From Omphiscola glabra (taxonomy: Eukaryota > Mollusca > Gastropoda > Lymnaeidae): 64,000 nucleotides of DNA. Below are positions 34,591 through 45,484 of the stretch, piece by piece. A model generated the notes under the pieces. It was not told the DNA's origin and searched no databases. It saw only the letters and a list, made by a program, of their open reading frames with translations. The position numbers were made by a program, and so were the translations under genes. Every line of letters starts with the position of its first letter. Position 1 is the stretch's first letter. The stretch spans positions 5,926,329 to 5,990,328 of the forward strand of contig OZ024794.1 of the NCBI GenBank assembly GCA_964017045.1, in the 5' to 3' direction.

Positions 34591-34810
34591 CGCTGACGTC
34601 ATCGAAAAATCGAGAATATTAAACTTATTCTATTGTCTCCTCAACTCAGGCTGATGCATGGCGGGATTCAAAGAATCTTGTTTAACATATTGGGGGATTG
34701 GGAAAAAAAAGGGGGGTGGCTTGTTATTTTAAGACAGATGAACTTTGACCTCAATATTTTGTTGGAAGTCGTCGATTCTTCGTTGAGTGATAGACGACAG
34801 TTGTCCATGC

Positions 34811-34973
34811 GATGGCGTAGCTATAGAGGACTAGTGCCACCCGGAGCGGGCCGAACTTTCTTTCTGCCACGAAACAAACTCTGCTGTTGGACGAAATTTC
34901 CGCCCCTCAATATATAGAAAAAAGAGCCGCCCGGGGTCTGCCATCCCCTCCGCACCCCCTTGCTACGCCACTG
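34811..34973. mobile_element. Short MITE-like element with GGCGTAGC ends
   Basis: The left end GATGGCGTAGCTA faces the right end TGCTACGCCACTG in inverted orientation. Inner parts CCACCCGGAGCGGG and CCGCCCGGGGTC are also partly inverted. A TACGCCACTG end recurs near 53251. The superfamily is not determined. Confidence 0.5.
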
Positions 34974-35061
34974 CATCTTGTCGTGTTTCACTAATCCATG
35001 TCTTGTTAATGTCAGCATAAATGTCTATCGCCATCACGGCAGTGTACATATCCTAGTCAAC

Positions 35062-35362
35062 AAGTGAATAATTTATGTCAAAGATTAACTTCTTTATGTC
35101 AAAGAGTGACCACTTTAGATCAAAGATTGACTTCTTTATGTCAAAGAGTGACCACTTTAGATCAAAGATTAACTTCTTTATGTCAAAGAGTGACCACTTT
35201 AGATCAAAGATTGACTTCTTTATGTCAAAGAGTGACCACTTTAGATCAAAGATTGACTTCTTTATGTCAAAGAGTGACCACTTTAGATCAAAGATTGACT
35301 TCTTTATGTCAAATATTGACTTATTTGTTAATAATATTGACTTATTCATGTCAAAGACCCAA
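35062..35362. repeat. 42-bp minisatellite, about 6 copies
   Basis: The unit is TAGATCAAAGATTGACTTCT followed by TTATGTCAAAGAGTGACCAC. Each unit has ATCAAAG and GTCAAAG words, like TCF/LEF cores. All frames are open with a 14-codon period and are artefacts. Confidence 0.95.
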
Positions 35363-35597
35363 ACTTTATTCTAATGAGATTGACTTCTTTGACAGCACTG
35401 TGATTTATTTCATGCTTGTAGTTTTCTTTCACAAAATTTTTCCAAAATGCTCACTCTTGTGTAAACTGGGGGGGGGGGGGTGTTGTTGGGGGGAGGGGGG
35501 GATGCTGCGCTACAATAAAAGTGATTCGTTCAATATTTTATTTTTCAAACAGTAACCCGGCCCCCAACAATGTCTACGGGACAGTGAACGTGGCATG

Positions 35598-35622
35598 TGT
35601 TTAAAAAGTTTGAGGACCACTG
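35598..35622 (-). mobile_element. hAT-like terminus
   Basis: The plus strand ends AAAAAGTTTGAGGACCACTG, whose reverse complement CAGTGGTCCTCAAACTTTTT is a typical hAT-Charlie end. The other end is not located. Confidence 0.4.
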
Positions 35623-35704
35623 CATATGGCTATTAAATTCTAGTGTAAAACTTATATTAACATTGGGTTCACAGCTGCATAATATAGTTTTACTTACTCA
35701 AATC

Positions 35705-35935
35705 TAAAACTTCATTCATTCCGCTTAGTACTCGCACAACTTCACTTATTCTACGCAAAACTTCACTTATTTATCTTATTCCTAATACAATCTTACTTAT
35801 TCCTCACACAATTGCATTAATTCCTCACACAACTTAACTTATTTCACGAACAATTTCATTTATTCCTTACACAATTTCACTTCTTGTTAGAATTATATCA
35901 CTTATTTCTTGCACAATTTCACCAATTTCTCACTA
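35705..35935. repeat. Degenerate ACAATTTCACTTATTCCTCAC repeat (22-25 bp)
   Basis: About 9 diverged units of TTCACTTATTCCT and CACACAA words. Confidence 0.75.
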
Positions 35936-36484
35936 TATAACGCCCTTAAAATCCATGCTACCAACTGTTTCACTAGCCACAAGCATATCACCCAGCCTCT
36001 TTCAAACTTCCGTCCGCCATCTTTCCATTAACTTTTACCACCGGGGCCCGTCGTTTCGCCAGATGAGCTCGAAAATTGGCGGATTAAAAAAAGGCGCTGC
36101 TGCAGATGACATAACGCGACTATTCATTTCCGGCGTCGTCAGAAAGGTCACGGGTCTGGTTTGACCTCGGATGCGTGCTCACCAGGAGTGAAATTGATCC
36201 CTGTACGGGCTGGGCGCGATTACAAGCGTCTCAATACGTCACGCCCCGGTGACAGTTCAATGTTCAATTACAATACATCGCCGCTTATGGACCTGGAACT
36301 GACAGGGCGCGGCCAGACGACACCCGGATTCTGGCACTTTTCCATCATGCTCTGACCGCTTCCGGTGACATCCAATATGGCGTATGTCCGGTCCTTGCAT
36401 CACCAGATGACACGGAGAATATCTACAAGGTTGGAATGTGTGACAGTTGGGGTGGGGGGGGGGGGCTAGATTAAGAATGGCAAA
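35936..36484. other. GC-richer unique block
   Basis: A CpG-rich stretch with no supported ORF spans 36010-36420. A G-run lies at 36453-36466. Comparable in character to 33880-34180. Confidence 0.3.
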
Positions 36485-36812
36485 TTGTTGGCATTTGAGT
36501 AGCGACTTGTTAGCATTTGAGTAGCGACTAGTTAGCATTGAAGTAGCGACTAGTTAGCATTGAAGTAGCGACTAGTTAGCATTGAAATAGCGACTAGTTA
36601 GCATTGAAGTAGCGACTAGCTAGCATTGAAGTAGCGACTAGTTAGCATTGAAGTAGCGACTAGCTAGCATTGAAGTAGCGACTAGTTAGCATTGAAGTAG
36701 CGACTAGTTAGCATTGAAGTAGCGACTAGTTAGCATTGAAGTAGCGACTAGTTAGCATTGAAGTAGCGACTAGTTAGCATTGAAGTAGCGACTAGCTAGC
36801 ATTGGAGTAGCA
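36485..36812. repeat. 22-bp minisatellite (AGTAGCGACTAGTTAGCATT), about 15 copies
   Basis: Uniform; variant CTAGCTAGC occurs in four copies, creating short palindromes. Confidence 0.96.
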
Positions 36813-37109
36813 ACGTGTTGCTGTAAGTGTCGATAGAGGCGCTGATAGAGATGTTGATAAGTGAAGGAATACCAAGGAAATCAGTGATTCCGAAGTTGTT
36901 CCATCAGTGACATTCATCTTAACTCTTCACAAAGTGAACACAAAATGATATAATACTATTATATTAGGTTGACCCCCATTAGCGCCGATACTAACGTTTT
37001 CAATACTCTGCAACCCTTACGTTCTACATTTATCACGAACTGCTCTATTAAGTCTGGCAGCCCTAACATAAGCAAAAAGGAATTAAATTTTGAAAATAAT
37101 TTTGTTTAT
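36813..37109. other. Unique interval
   Basis: Nothing supported. Confidence 0.4.
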
Positions 37110-37462
37110 TTATTGACAACACTTTTAATGACTGGGTATTTACAACTATTTTAATGGCTGGGTATTTACAACTATTTTAATGACTAAGTATCTACAACCC
37201 TTTTAATGGCAGGGTATTTACAACTCTTTTAATGACTGGGTATTGACAACCCTTTTAATGGCAGGGTATTGAAAACTCTTTTAAATTCAATGTAGTTTAA
37301 ACTCTTTTAATGGCAGGGTTATGACAACTCTTTTAATGGCAGGGTTATGACAACTCTTTTAATGGCAGGGTATAGACAACTCTTTTAACGACAGGGTATT
37401 GACAACTCTTTAATGGCAGGGTTATGACAACCCTTTTAATGGCAGGTTATTGACAACTCTTA
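37110..37462. repeat. 26-bp minisatellite, about 13 copies
   Basis: The unit is TTTTAATGGCAGGGTATTGA plus CAACTC, with TATTTACAACTA variants in the left part. Confidence 0.93.
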
Positions 37463-38100
37463 TGGTTTAGATCATAGGTGTCATTTGTCGGTTTCGTACA
37501 AACTAATATTTTATAATTTTTTTTTACATCTTTATAATAAGATCATATGCCAAGGCCCCAGTTTAGTTCTGGAGACAGAATCCACTGACAGAGAGATGTC
37601 TTGCATAATTAAAACCTCCGCACTTCTTGGAGCCCTCCTACCATTCTGTACGAATACGCCCATATATTTTCAAAAAGGATTTCACTGAATCAAATTTCTG
37701 CCTAATGTGATTTCTGAAGCTGGTAGGAAGGGGGTGCAGTTGGCCACCCCTGAGTCTGTGGTGGTGGCGCCCCTGCCTCTATGTGTGTCCCACACCCACC
37801 TCAAAGATCCATCACCCTGACAGCCAAAACCAGACACAATCAGAAGTGTCATCTCTGCCCGAGTGTGGCACAAAGCTCAAATTGTCCCGGCTTACGTGAG
37901 ATCTCAGGTAAAGAGGGGGGCGGGGGTGGGGGGGAGACAGGAGATTGAGTGAGACATAGTCACCTGTCGCATGCTAGGATTCCTCATTGCAATCACACAA
38001 TCATCATCCAATCATCAGCGCATCACTTAAAGATGTACTGTAGAGGTTTTCTTGATTAATTATCTCCTGCAATATTTAAGGCTCAGCTTGTCGACTCTGT
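37463..38100. other. Unique interval with G-rich patch
   Basis: G-rich stretch at 37914-37935. No supported gene. Confidence 0.4.
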
Positions 38101-38109
38101 GTGTGTGTG

Positions 38110-38368
38110 ACAGAGAGAAAGAAGAGAAACAGTGAAAATGAAAGTAAAAAATAGAAAGAAAGAAAGAAAGAAAGAAAGAGACAGAAAGAGAGAGAGAGAA
38201 CGAGAGAGGGAGAATTTAGGATCGAGAAATAAAGTAAGAGAGAGAGAAAGAGAAATAGAGAGAAAGAAAGGAAGGGAGAAAGAAAGAAAGAGAACGAAAG
38301 AAAGAACAAGAGAGGGAGAAAGGAAGGGTAAGAAAGAGGGAGAAAGAGATAGAAAGAAAGAGAAAGAG

Positions 38369-38399
<31 letters not shown>

Positions 38400-38515
38400 A
38401 ATAGAAACAAAGAGAAATAAAGAAAATAGATGGAAAGAGATAGAACGAAATAGAAAAAAAAGAGATAGAACAGAGAGAGAGAACGAGAAAATAGATGGAA
38501 AGAGAAAGAGAGAGT

Positions 38516-38545
<30 letters not shown>
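38110..38545. repeat. GA-rich purine tract (GAAA and GAGA words)
   Basis: The plus strand is almost all purine for over 400 bp, ending in (GA)n at 38522-38546. Less regular than the 27173-27775 tract. Confidence 0.93.
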
Positions 38546-38546
<1 letters not shown>

Positions 38547-38734
38547 TGGGGGTGGGGTAGTTTGAGATGTAGAGAAAGAGGGGGAGAATGGTTGTTAGAG
38601 ATGAAGAGTGACAGAAAGACTATTTGATATGGAGAGAGAGTGAGAGATTCGTTGAGATGGAGAGAGAAATGTCAAAATTGGGGTGCAGAGAGTTCGATGA
38701 TGATAAGAGAGCTGCATGCTGAGATGGTCAAATC

Positions 38735-39412
38735 AAAGCAGCTTTTGGAAGCTATTCATATAGAACACCTAGTTTAGCTTTTGGAAGCTATTCATATAGA
38801 ACACCTACTTTAGCTTTTGGAAGATATTCATATCGAACACCTAGTTTAACTTTTGGAAGCTATTCATATAGAACACCTAGTTTAACTTTTGGAAGCTATC
38901 ATATAGAACACCTAGTTTAACTTTTGGAAGCTATCATATAGAACACCTAGTTTAACTTTTGGAAGCTGTTCATGTACAACACCTACTTTAGCTTTTGGAA
39001 GATATTCATATAGAACACCTAGTTTAACTTTTGGAAGCTATTCATATAGAACACCTAGTTTAACTTTTGGAAGCTATCATATAGAACACCTAGTTTAACT
39101 TTTGGAAGCTGTTCATGTAGAACACCTACTTTAGCTTTTGGAAGCTATTCATATAGAAAACCTAGTTTAACTTTTGGAAGCTATTCGTATAGAACACCTA
39201 GTGTAGCTTTTGGAAGCTATTCATATAGAACACCTAGTTTAGCTTTTGGAAGCTATTCATATAGAACACCTAGTTTAACTTTTGGAATATATTCATATAG
39301 AACACCTAGTTTAGCTTTTGGAAGCTATTCATATAGAACACCTAGTTTAGCTTTTGGAATATATTCATATAGAACACCTAGTTTAACTTTTGGAAGCTAT
39401 TCATACAGAACA
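38735..39412. repeat. 35-bp minisatellite, about 19 copies
   Basis: The unit contains TTTTGGAAGCTATTCATATA and GAACACCTAG. Many copies have the small palindrome AGCTTTTGGAAGCT; others have AACTTTTGG. The block with GCTGTTCATGTA is copied twice, near 38967 and 39108. Confidence 0.96.
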
Positions 39413-39426
39413 ACAAAACTTGATAT

Positions 39427-39464
39427 CAAACACTGTATATCAAGACACTGCATATCAAGACACT
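39427..39464. repeat. 15-bp repeat (GCATATCAAGACACT), left half of a split array
   Basis: TATCAAGACACTGCATATCA runs up to the start of the LTR-like element. The same repeat resumes at 40104, so the element lies within this array. Confidence 0.85.
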
Positions 39465-40104
39465 TGTTACGTTACTGTTATCAGTATGGAGAAATTAATC
39501 TCTTATGTAAGTGTATGGCTCGTTCTAAAACAGTGCACAACAAAAGACGATACCAAATGATAAATACAATAACAAAGAATCCGATACTCAAACCAGGGCT
39601 AATTAATTTTAATAAGTTTTAATTTGTTAATAATAATGAAGTACAAAATCAAAAGAGATATAATTAAAACTATTGACTTACAGTATACTGTTTGGCTTGT
39701 ACCGGTACGATGCTAAATAAAACACGATGTGCAAAAAGGGTACAATGAGGAAAAGAAATCTATACACACACAGTAAACAAAGCTCTGTCTCGTAGCAAAA
39801 ATAACACACGATACAAGTATCTCGTGATAAATTATCTGCTTCCCAAATCTCTCTTGTCTATCGGCCGTATATAGTCGGTTTCTTTCGATGATTCCAGAAA
39901 CAGAATACGCATTGTACTCGCTTCCGGCAATTTCTACAATTTTCTCCAATATTCGAAGGAAACGGACAATACTTTGAGTTATTTGTAAACAAGATCGTAA
40001 GAGACCATTTTTAGCTACCCACACCTAAATGCGGTTACAAGATTAGGGTCAGGTAGAGGTCGTTCACGGGGAAATCATGAAGTAAACACGTCGTCTACAT
40101 AAAC
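39465..40104 (-). mobile_element. Solo-LTR-like repeat, copy 2, inserted in a 15-bp array
   Basis: Starts TGTTACG and is homologous by eye to 10392-10996, including ATGGCTCGTTCTA, GACGATACCAAA, TACCGGTACGA and CTATCGG. CACT flanks both sides (39461-39464 and 40105-40108), a candidate 4-bp target duplication. On the minus strand a TATATA box near 39868-39874 is followed by CCGATAGA and, further on, ACTGTAAGT, a splice-donor match kept in both copies. It lacks any coding region. Its right end (ATAAAC) departs from the ATAACA of copy 1. Confidence 0.58.
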
Positions 40105-40172
40105 CACTGCATACCAAGACACTGCATATCAAGACACTGCATATCAAGACAATGCATACCAAGACACTGCAG
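40104..40172. repeat. 15-bp repeat, right half of the split array
   Basis: CACTGCATACCAAGACACTG and close variants continue the array interrupted at 39464. Confidence 0.85.
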
Positions 40173-40344
40173 TATCTGAGAAATATGTCATCAAATGGTT
40201 GGACAAGATCTCAAATTAGGTGTTATGCAAAAGATAAGAAGTTCTTGCGTATGAAGAGGGTGGCGCCTTGGGGAGAAGGGGGGGGGGATTCCCATCCCAA
40301 CCAGACTATTTTAGGTTTGTGGCATTTTTGGTCTATTAAATATG

Positions 40345-41984
40345 GCTTATCATCACCATCATGTCCCTCAGAACTTGGACCGTTGGAGCGCCACAGATAA
40401 CATGAAAACTATCCTTCTCCATTCCAGTTTGTTTTCTGCACTTCGTACAGCATCGCCTAGTATTACTCCCGTCCATTCTTGATGTTATCTTCCCATCTTT
40501 TTCTATAATGTCTTCCTGTTCCTGTCCCTCCTCTAGTTGTACCCTGCATGATTTCTTTGGCGAGCCCTTGTTTTCTTGTCACATGGCTATGCCATTCCAG
40601 TTTGCATTTTTTTACAATCACCAGGGGGTCATCGTTCTGCCTAATGCTTGACCCATCCTTTCTTTCTCTTGTTCATTTGTTCATCATTTCTGTCTTTTCT
40701 GCACTGATTTGCATGTCAAAGGACGATGAAGTCTTGTCGAGACGCTTTACTAGGTTGGCTAGCTCTACTTCGCTTCCAGCCAGTCAGTCTATGTCATAGG
40801 CAAAGCGTATGATGTTGATTGTTCTGCCACCAATGCATGCGTTTCCAGTGCATCTGACATAATTCTCTCTAAGAAGATGTTGAAAAGGGTGGGAGAGAGC
40901 AAGCAGCCTTGTCGTACTCCAACCGTGGTCTTGAACCATTATCCGATGTTATTGTTGAAGAATACTGCACTGGTGGCCTTATCATAGAGGCTGCATATTA
41001 TTCTTGTTAGGTTTGTGTAGATATTGTAGTGCCTCATGGTGGCACATGAAGCAGCATGCCAAACCCTGTCGAATGCCTTCTTGAAATCCACAAAGACGTG
41101 GTATAGGTTTTGTTGGTGTTCAGCATATTTCTCACATATTATTCGGAGGTTTAGGATCGGCTCAGTAGTGCCACGTCATTGCCTAAAGCCCGCCTGTTCT
41201 TCAGCAATGATTCTGTCGACATATGGTCTTAGCCAGTTCAATATGACCTTCAGCATGACCTTGCTTGGGTGGCTTATTATGCTTATGGTGCGATAGTTTT
41301 GGCATAGCTGTAGGTTACCTTTCTTGGGGTGGGTGATGATGAGCGATTGGGTCCATGATTTGGGCCATTCCCCTGTCTGCCATATTTTTTTTACAAATAT
41401 TGATTAGGGCATTTATCATTGCTTCTCCTCCCTGTTTCACCAACTATTAACCACTCCCGTGGCCTTTCCTATTTAGAGTGCTTGGACTGCTATTTCTACT
41501 TCTGTGCGGAGAATAGGGAAGTTTTCATTGTCCGCTGCTAGGGGGGGGGGGGGCATTAAGGATCTCTGGGTCTATCTTTATATTTTCATTATACAGCTCT
41601 GAGCAGTATTCAGTCCATCTTTTTAGGATATCATTTTTTTCTCGGTCAAACATTTACCATTTTTATCTTGTATGGTAGTACTACGCCCTTGTTTTGCAGT
41701 GGTTAGTTCTTTCACCAGCTGGCATGCCTTTTTGCTATATCGTATTTCTTCAAGCAATTTTCAATGTCGTAGCATTGCTCTTCAATCCAGTTCTTCTTTG
41801 CCCTTCTCATACCCTTTTTGATGATTTGGTTAATTTTTCTATATTTATTTGCCCCCTCTGTATCTACCATCTTTGTTTTCTTTAACTGCCTCCGGTTATC
41901 ACCCAGATCGAGGATGTCAGCTGTCACCCATGGCTTTTGGGTTGGTCGATTTTTACCAAGGCTGTCATAAGCTGTTTCCGTCAC
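40345..41984 (-). pseudogene. APE-type LINE: linker, reverse transcriptase and C-terminus
   Basis: Reading the minus strand from about 41984: linker KPWVTADILDLGDNRRQLKK and MRRAKKNWIEEQC; then the RT palm VFVDFKKAFDRVWHA (near 41100) and TVGVRQGCLLSPTLFNIFLE (near 40900); then IIRFAYDID near 40800, where the family has FADD, followed at once by a stop; then ELANLVKRLDKTSSSFDMQI; and finally RWEDNIKNGRE and VICGAPTV near 40400. A GATGATGGTGATGAT-like tail ends it near 40345. The catalytic Asp pair is altered and several stops and frameshifts are present, so it is inactive. Confidence 0.85.
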
Positions 41985-42370
41985 AACACCGTTCAACATC
42001 ACCATCTTACAAGCGAATGCACCAACTTCAGATTACGATGATGAAGAAGTGCATGACTTCTACCATCAACTCCAGGATGCGCTGAACCAAACCCCCAAGA
42101 AAGACATTCTAGTCGTTCAAGGTGATTGGAATGCCAAAATAGGAGAAGATGCCTATGCAAACTGAAAAGGAACGTGTGGACGCCAAATGTAACGCAACTT
42201 CGAACGAGAGAGGTGTGAGGCTCTTTGAATTCGCCAGATTCAAAGAACTCATACTGGCAAACACACTGGATGCACATAAAATATCCTGGAAAACCACATG
42301 GCATAGCCCCAATGGGAAACACCACAACAAGATTGACTACATCATGTTGAAAACAGATGCCGACTGTTGA
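41985..42370 (+). pseudogene. APE-type LINE endonuclease fragment, inverted relative to its RT part
   Basis: The plus strand reads PFNITILQANAPTSDYDD, DILVVQGDWNAKIGEDAYAN, a stop, then TSNERGVRLFEFARF and HSPNGKHHNKIDYIML. These are the central and C-terminal endonuclease motifs (GDWNAK, IDYI) of the same LINE type as the adjoining minus-strand RT. It lies head to head with that part. This is the arrangement made by twin priming during LINE insertion. Confidence 0.83.
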
Positions 42371-42544
42371 GACATGGACACACTGATTGGTTGATATGGC
42401 TTATGTTTGAAGATAATTAGTTATATTATGTCATTTTTGTGATTGAAGTTCTGTAAAAATAAGGACCGCCCCGACCATCACAAACTCTATATACAACGCT
42501 GTCAGGATATGATCACGTGGGTCGATTGATTGGCCATAAATTAG

Positions 42545-42785
42545 GAAATATTGTGTGAATAACTAGGAAATATTGTGTGAATAGCTAGGAAAGAATGTGT
42601 GAATAACTAGGAAAGAATGTGTGAATGACCAGGTAATCATTTTAAATAGCCAGGTAATAATTTGTGAATGACCAGCTAATAATTTGTGAATGGCCAGATA
42701 ATAATTTGTGAATGACTAGATAATAATTTGTGAATGACCAGATAATAATTTGTGAATGACCAGATACTAATTTGTGAATGACCCA
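42545..42785. repeat. 22-bp minisatellite, about 11 copies
   Basis: The right part has TGTGAATGACCAGATAATAA units; the left part has GAATAACTAGGAAATATTGT variants of the same unit. Confidence 0.92.
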
Positions 42786-42854
42786 TATGCACCAGGAACA
42801 GTAACAAGAAATAAAACATGCAACATCAATGGAAGCCTCATATGAAGAGGTAAC

Positions 42855-42930
42855 CATGGCAACGGTAAAACCCTCGCAAAGGCGTTACCCTGGCAACAGC
42901 ATTACCCTGGAAACAGCATTACGCCTGGTA
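42855..42930. repeat. 16-bp repeat (AACAGCATTACCCTGG), 3-4 copies
   Basis: Short array with GCGTTACCCTGGCAACAG and CATTACCCTGGAAACAG units. Confidence 0.75.
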
Positions 42931-43194
42931 ATACTATTATTTACCGACCTTATTACTAAAAGTAAATTAAATATATATTGTTAAACAATACATTAATTAC
43001 TTTTGTTTGTTAAAAATCAATATTATATTTTTGAAATCTGCATGTTTTAACTTGATGTAGGTATTCAAAGATTTTCAATGATAAGGGCTTCCAGCTACAA
43101 CATATATATATTCCTCTGAAACAAAGAAGTGAAAAAAATGTCGTAATTTAGAAGAATGCTTTAGAATTCTTTAAACCCCCCCCCCAAAAAAAAA

Positions 43195-43216
43195 CCACAC
43201 ACACACACACACACAA
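43195..43216. repeat. (CA)n microsatellite after a C-run and A-run
   Basis: C10 at about 43174, then A9, then ACACACAC repeats. Confidence 0.9.
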
Positions 43217-43249
43217 ACCCCAAAAAGTCAAGTTTAGACTTCCGAGTTG

Positions 43250-43965
43250 ACGGGTTCAAGGGAGGTTGCTGAGGAAAGGCTTTTAATCTGAGTGTGGTGT
43301 CACCGGTCAGCCAATTACCGCCCCTACAACCACCGTCCTCTCAGTCTTGGCAGACCAAGGGACAGGGAGGACACTGAGAGTCCCGGTCTTACCCCCTCAC
43401 CCACCCTCTCGGCAGCAGAGCCGCGCTTTAAACTCTGGAATTCCCATGAGAGGGGGGACAGTGGGTGAATTGAGTTAGCTGGCAAATTGAAAATCAGATC
43501 AGTCTCAGGGTGACAACAAGGTGCTGAGAGAGCTTAAGGCTAGGGAGCCGGCCAGACATGCTCTAATCAGGTGGCAGGGCTCGCCTACAAAAGTCACTCA
43601 TCACCCCGCGATGATTTGATCACGACAATGCGATTTACTGGCGAGCGCCCAGTCGCCCTAATCAGTTTGCTCACGAGGCCGTTACTGGGCCCCCGCCAAC
43701 GAGGAGATTAGAAGGCGACAGTTAACCCGCGGCCCCGGCACCAGCTATAGATGGCACCAAAACCTGGTTAGGGAGCCTCAAAGAAAGGGAATAAGAAAGG
43801 GGGAGCGGGGTGGGAATCCGGGTTCTTATTTAACGAGCTGCCTGAAGCTGGAAGGCCAAGAAAACACGAGACGGGTGAGAGGAGGCTGGAATTTGAACGA
43901 TCTCCTCGGCTCTCAATCTTGCCTTTGAGTTCTGATAGAATTAAGGGATCTTAGCGCGAGGCGGT
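43250..43965. other. GC-rich unique block of about 700 bp, possible conserved noncoding DNA
   Basis: This is the longest GC-richer stretch without tandem repeats or transposon ends. No frame above 60 codons has support on either strand. It contains TGATTTGATCACGACAATGC, two CTAATCAG words and CCCTAATCAG with TTTACTGG. Such homeodomain-like cores are common in enhancers, but that reading is inference. Confidence 0.35.
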
Positions 43966-44284
43966 CAATTCAATGAATTCGCCATTTGAGACAGATCAAT
44001 TCTAATTCCGGTCATAATTCGATCTTGGACTCTTTGAGGTGGAGGAGGGGGGTGGTGGTGGAGGGCCGATTGACAGGATGAGAGTTGTTCCCGCCGGAAG
44101 TGGCAGCGATGAGACAAAAATACCAGGATGACAAGATGGCAGACATGAAAGTTGTTTCCCAAATTTAATCAACGTGATCTTCTTCTCTCCCATTCTCCAA
44201 ATTTCCTGCACGCAGTTTTTGCCCTTGTCCGTTGTTTTTTTTCCCCCTTTGGCAGATCTCGCCATCTTTATTTGATCTCACAAT

Positions 44285-44470
44285 CGTTACATTTTTCTTT
44301 CTTCTTTTCATTCCTTTCAATTTTTTCTTCACTTCATTCCTTTCAATATGTTCTTCCTTTCATTCATTTAAATGTTTTCTTCCTTTCATTTCTTTCAATT
44401 CTTTCTTTTTATACATTTAAATTTTTCCTTCCTTTCATTCATTTATATGTTTTTCTTCATGTCTTTTATT
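44285..44470. repeat. Degenerate 26-27-bp T-rich repeat (TTCCTTTCATTCATTTAAAT)
   Basis: Seven diverged units. Phe/Ser-rich plus frames are compositional. Confidence 0.82.
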
Positions 44471-44654
44471 TATTTTCTCATCCCCCGAAATGTCCATATA
44501 TTTTTGTCACATATCCATAATGTATGTTGTTCTGTCATTGAATTTCAATAGTACATTATTCGTTGATACGGGGCAACACAACAACGTTGTTAGCGCTTGG
44601 GAAGAAACGGGGAGAAGTGCATAATATACAACACTCTTTCTAGATGCACGGACC

Positions 44655-45230
44655 TTGAGGCCTTCATGGAGCAAGTGCCATGTTCTGAGGCCTTCATGGA
44701 CCAAGTGCCATGTTCTGAGGCCTTCATGGACCAAGTGCCATGCTCTGAGGCCTTCATGGACCAAGTGCCATGCTCTGAGGCCTTCATGGACCAAGTGCCA
44801 TGCTCTGAGACCTTCATGGACCAAGTGCCATGTTCTGAGGCCTTCATGGACCAAGTGCCATGTTCTGAGGCCTTCATGGACCAAGTGCCAGGCTCTGAGG
44901 CCTTCATGGACCAAGTGCCATGTTCTGAGGCCTTCATGGACCAAGTACCATGTTCTGAGGCCTTCAGTGACCAAGTGCCATGTTCTGAGGCCTTCATGGA
45001 CCAAGTACCATGCTCTGAGGCCTTCATGGACCAAGTACCAGGCTCTGAGGCCTTCATGGACCAAGTGCCATGTTCTGAGGCTTTCATGGAAAAAAGTGCC
45101 ATGTTCTGAGGCCTTCATGGACCAAGTACCATGTTCTGAGGCCTTCATGGACCAAGTGACATGTTCTGAGGCCTTCATGGACCAAGTACCATGCTCTGAG
45201 GCCTTCATGGACCAAGTACCATGTTACATT
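44655..45230. repeat. 30-bp minisatellite, 19 copies
   Basis: The unit is CCTTCATGGACCAAGTGCCA plus TGTTCTGAGG. Variants at two sites (GTG/GTA and TGT/TGC/GGC) distinguish copies. Because 30 is divisible by 3, several frames on both strands stay open (up to 233 codons). None has non-repeat coding sequence that I can support. Confidence 0.97.
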
Positions 45231-45484
45231 TAAAAGCCTAAGATATTAGTACTTGTGGTCTGTGCTGAAATTCAAGATGTAATCAGTTGTTTTCCACAGT
45301 TCTGGGTTCACCATCGCAAAGTTTCCAAGATTTAAAGAAGGTGACAATGTGGTAGACCTTGTTTTCTGAAACCCAATGACGTACACGTGTGTTATTATGT
45401 GTGCATTTGGTGCGTACGGCGGGCTGGAAGCCGCGAATGAGAGCGTATCACAGTGCGCAATCGAGACGGGCAACATCCATTCGG

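Noticed and set aside
35598..35622. Pairing the hAT-like ends at 34453 and 35622 into one element
   Set aside because: The 8 bp outside each end do not match (GTGTGTAG and CATATGGC), and unrelated arrays lie between them.
44507..45233. Overlapping frames of 170-233 codons, both strands
   Set aside because: All follow the 30-bp unit. Several phases being open at once argues against coding.
45295..45480. Possible short exon after a TTGTTTTCCACAG acceptor
   Set aside because: The plus frame (SGFTIAKFPRFKEGDNVVDL, later FGAYGGLEAANESVS) looks protein-like but is broken by a stop. The opposite strand is also open, and I recognise no family.
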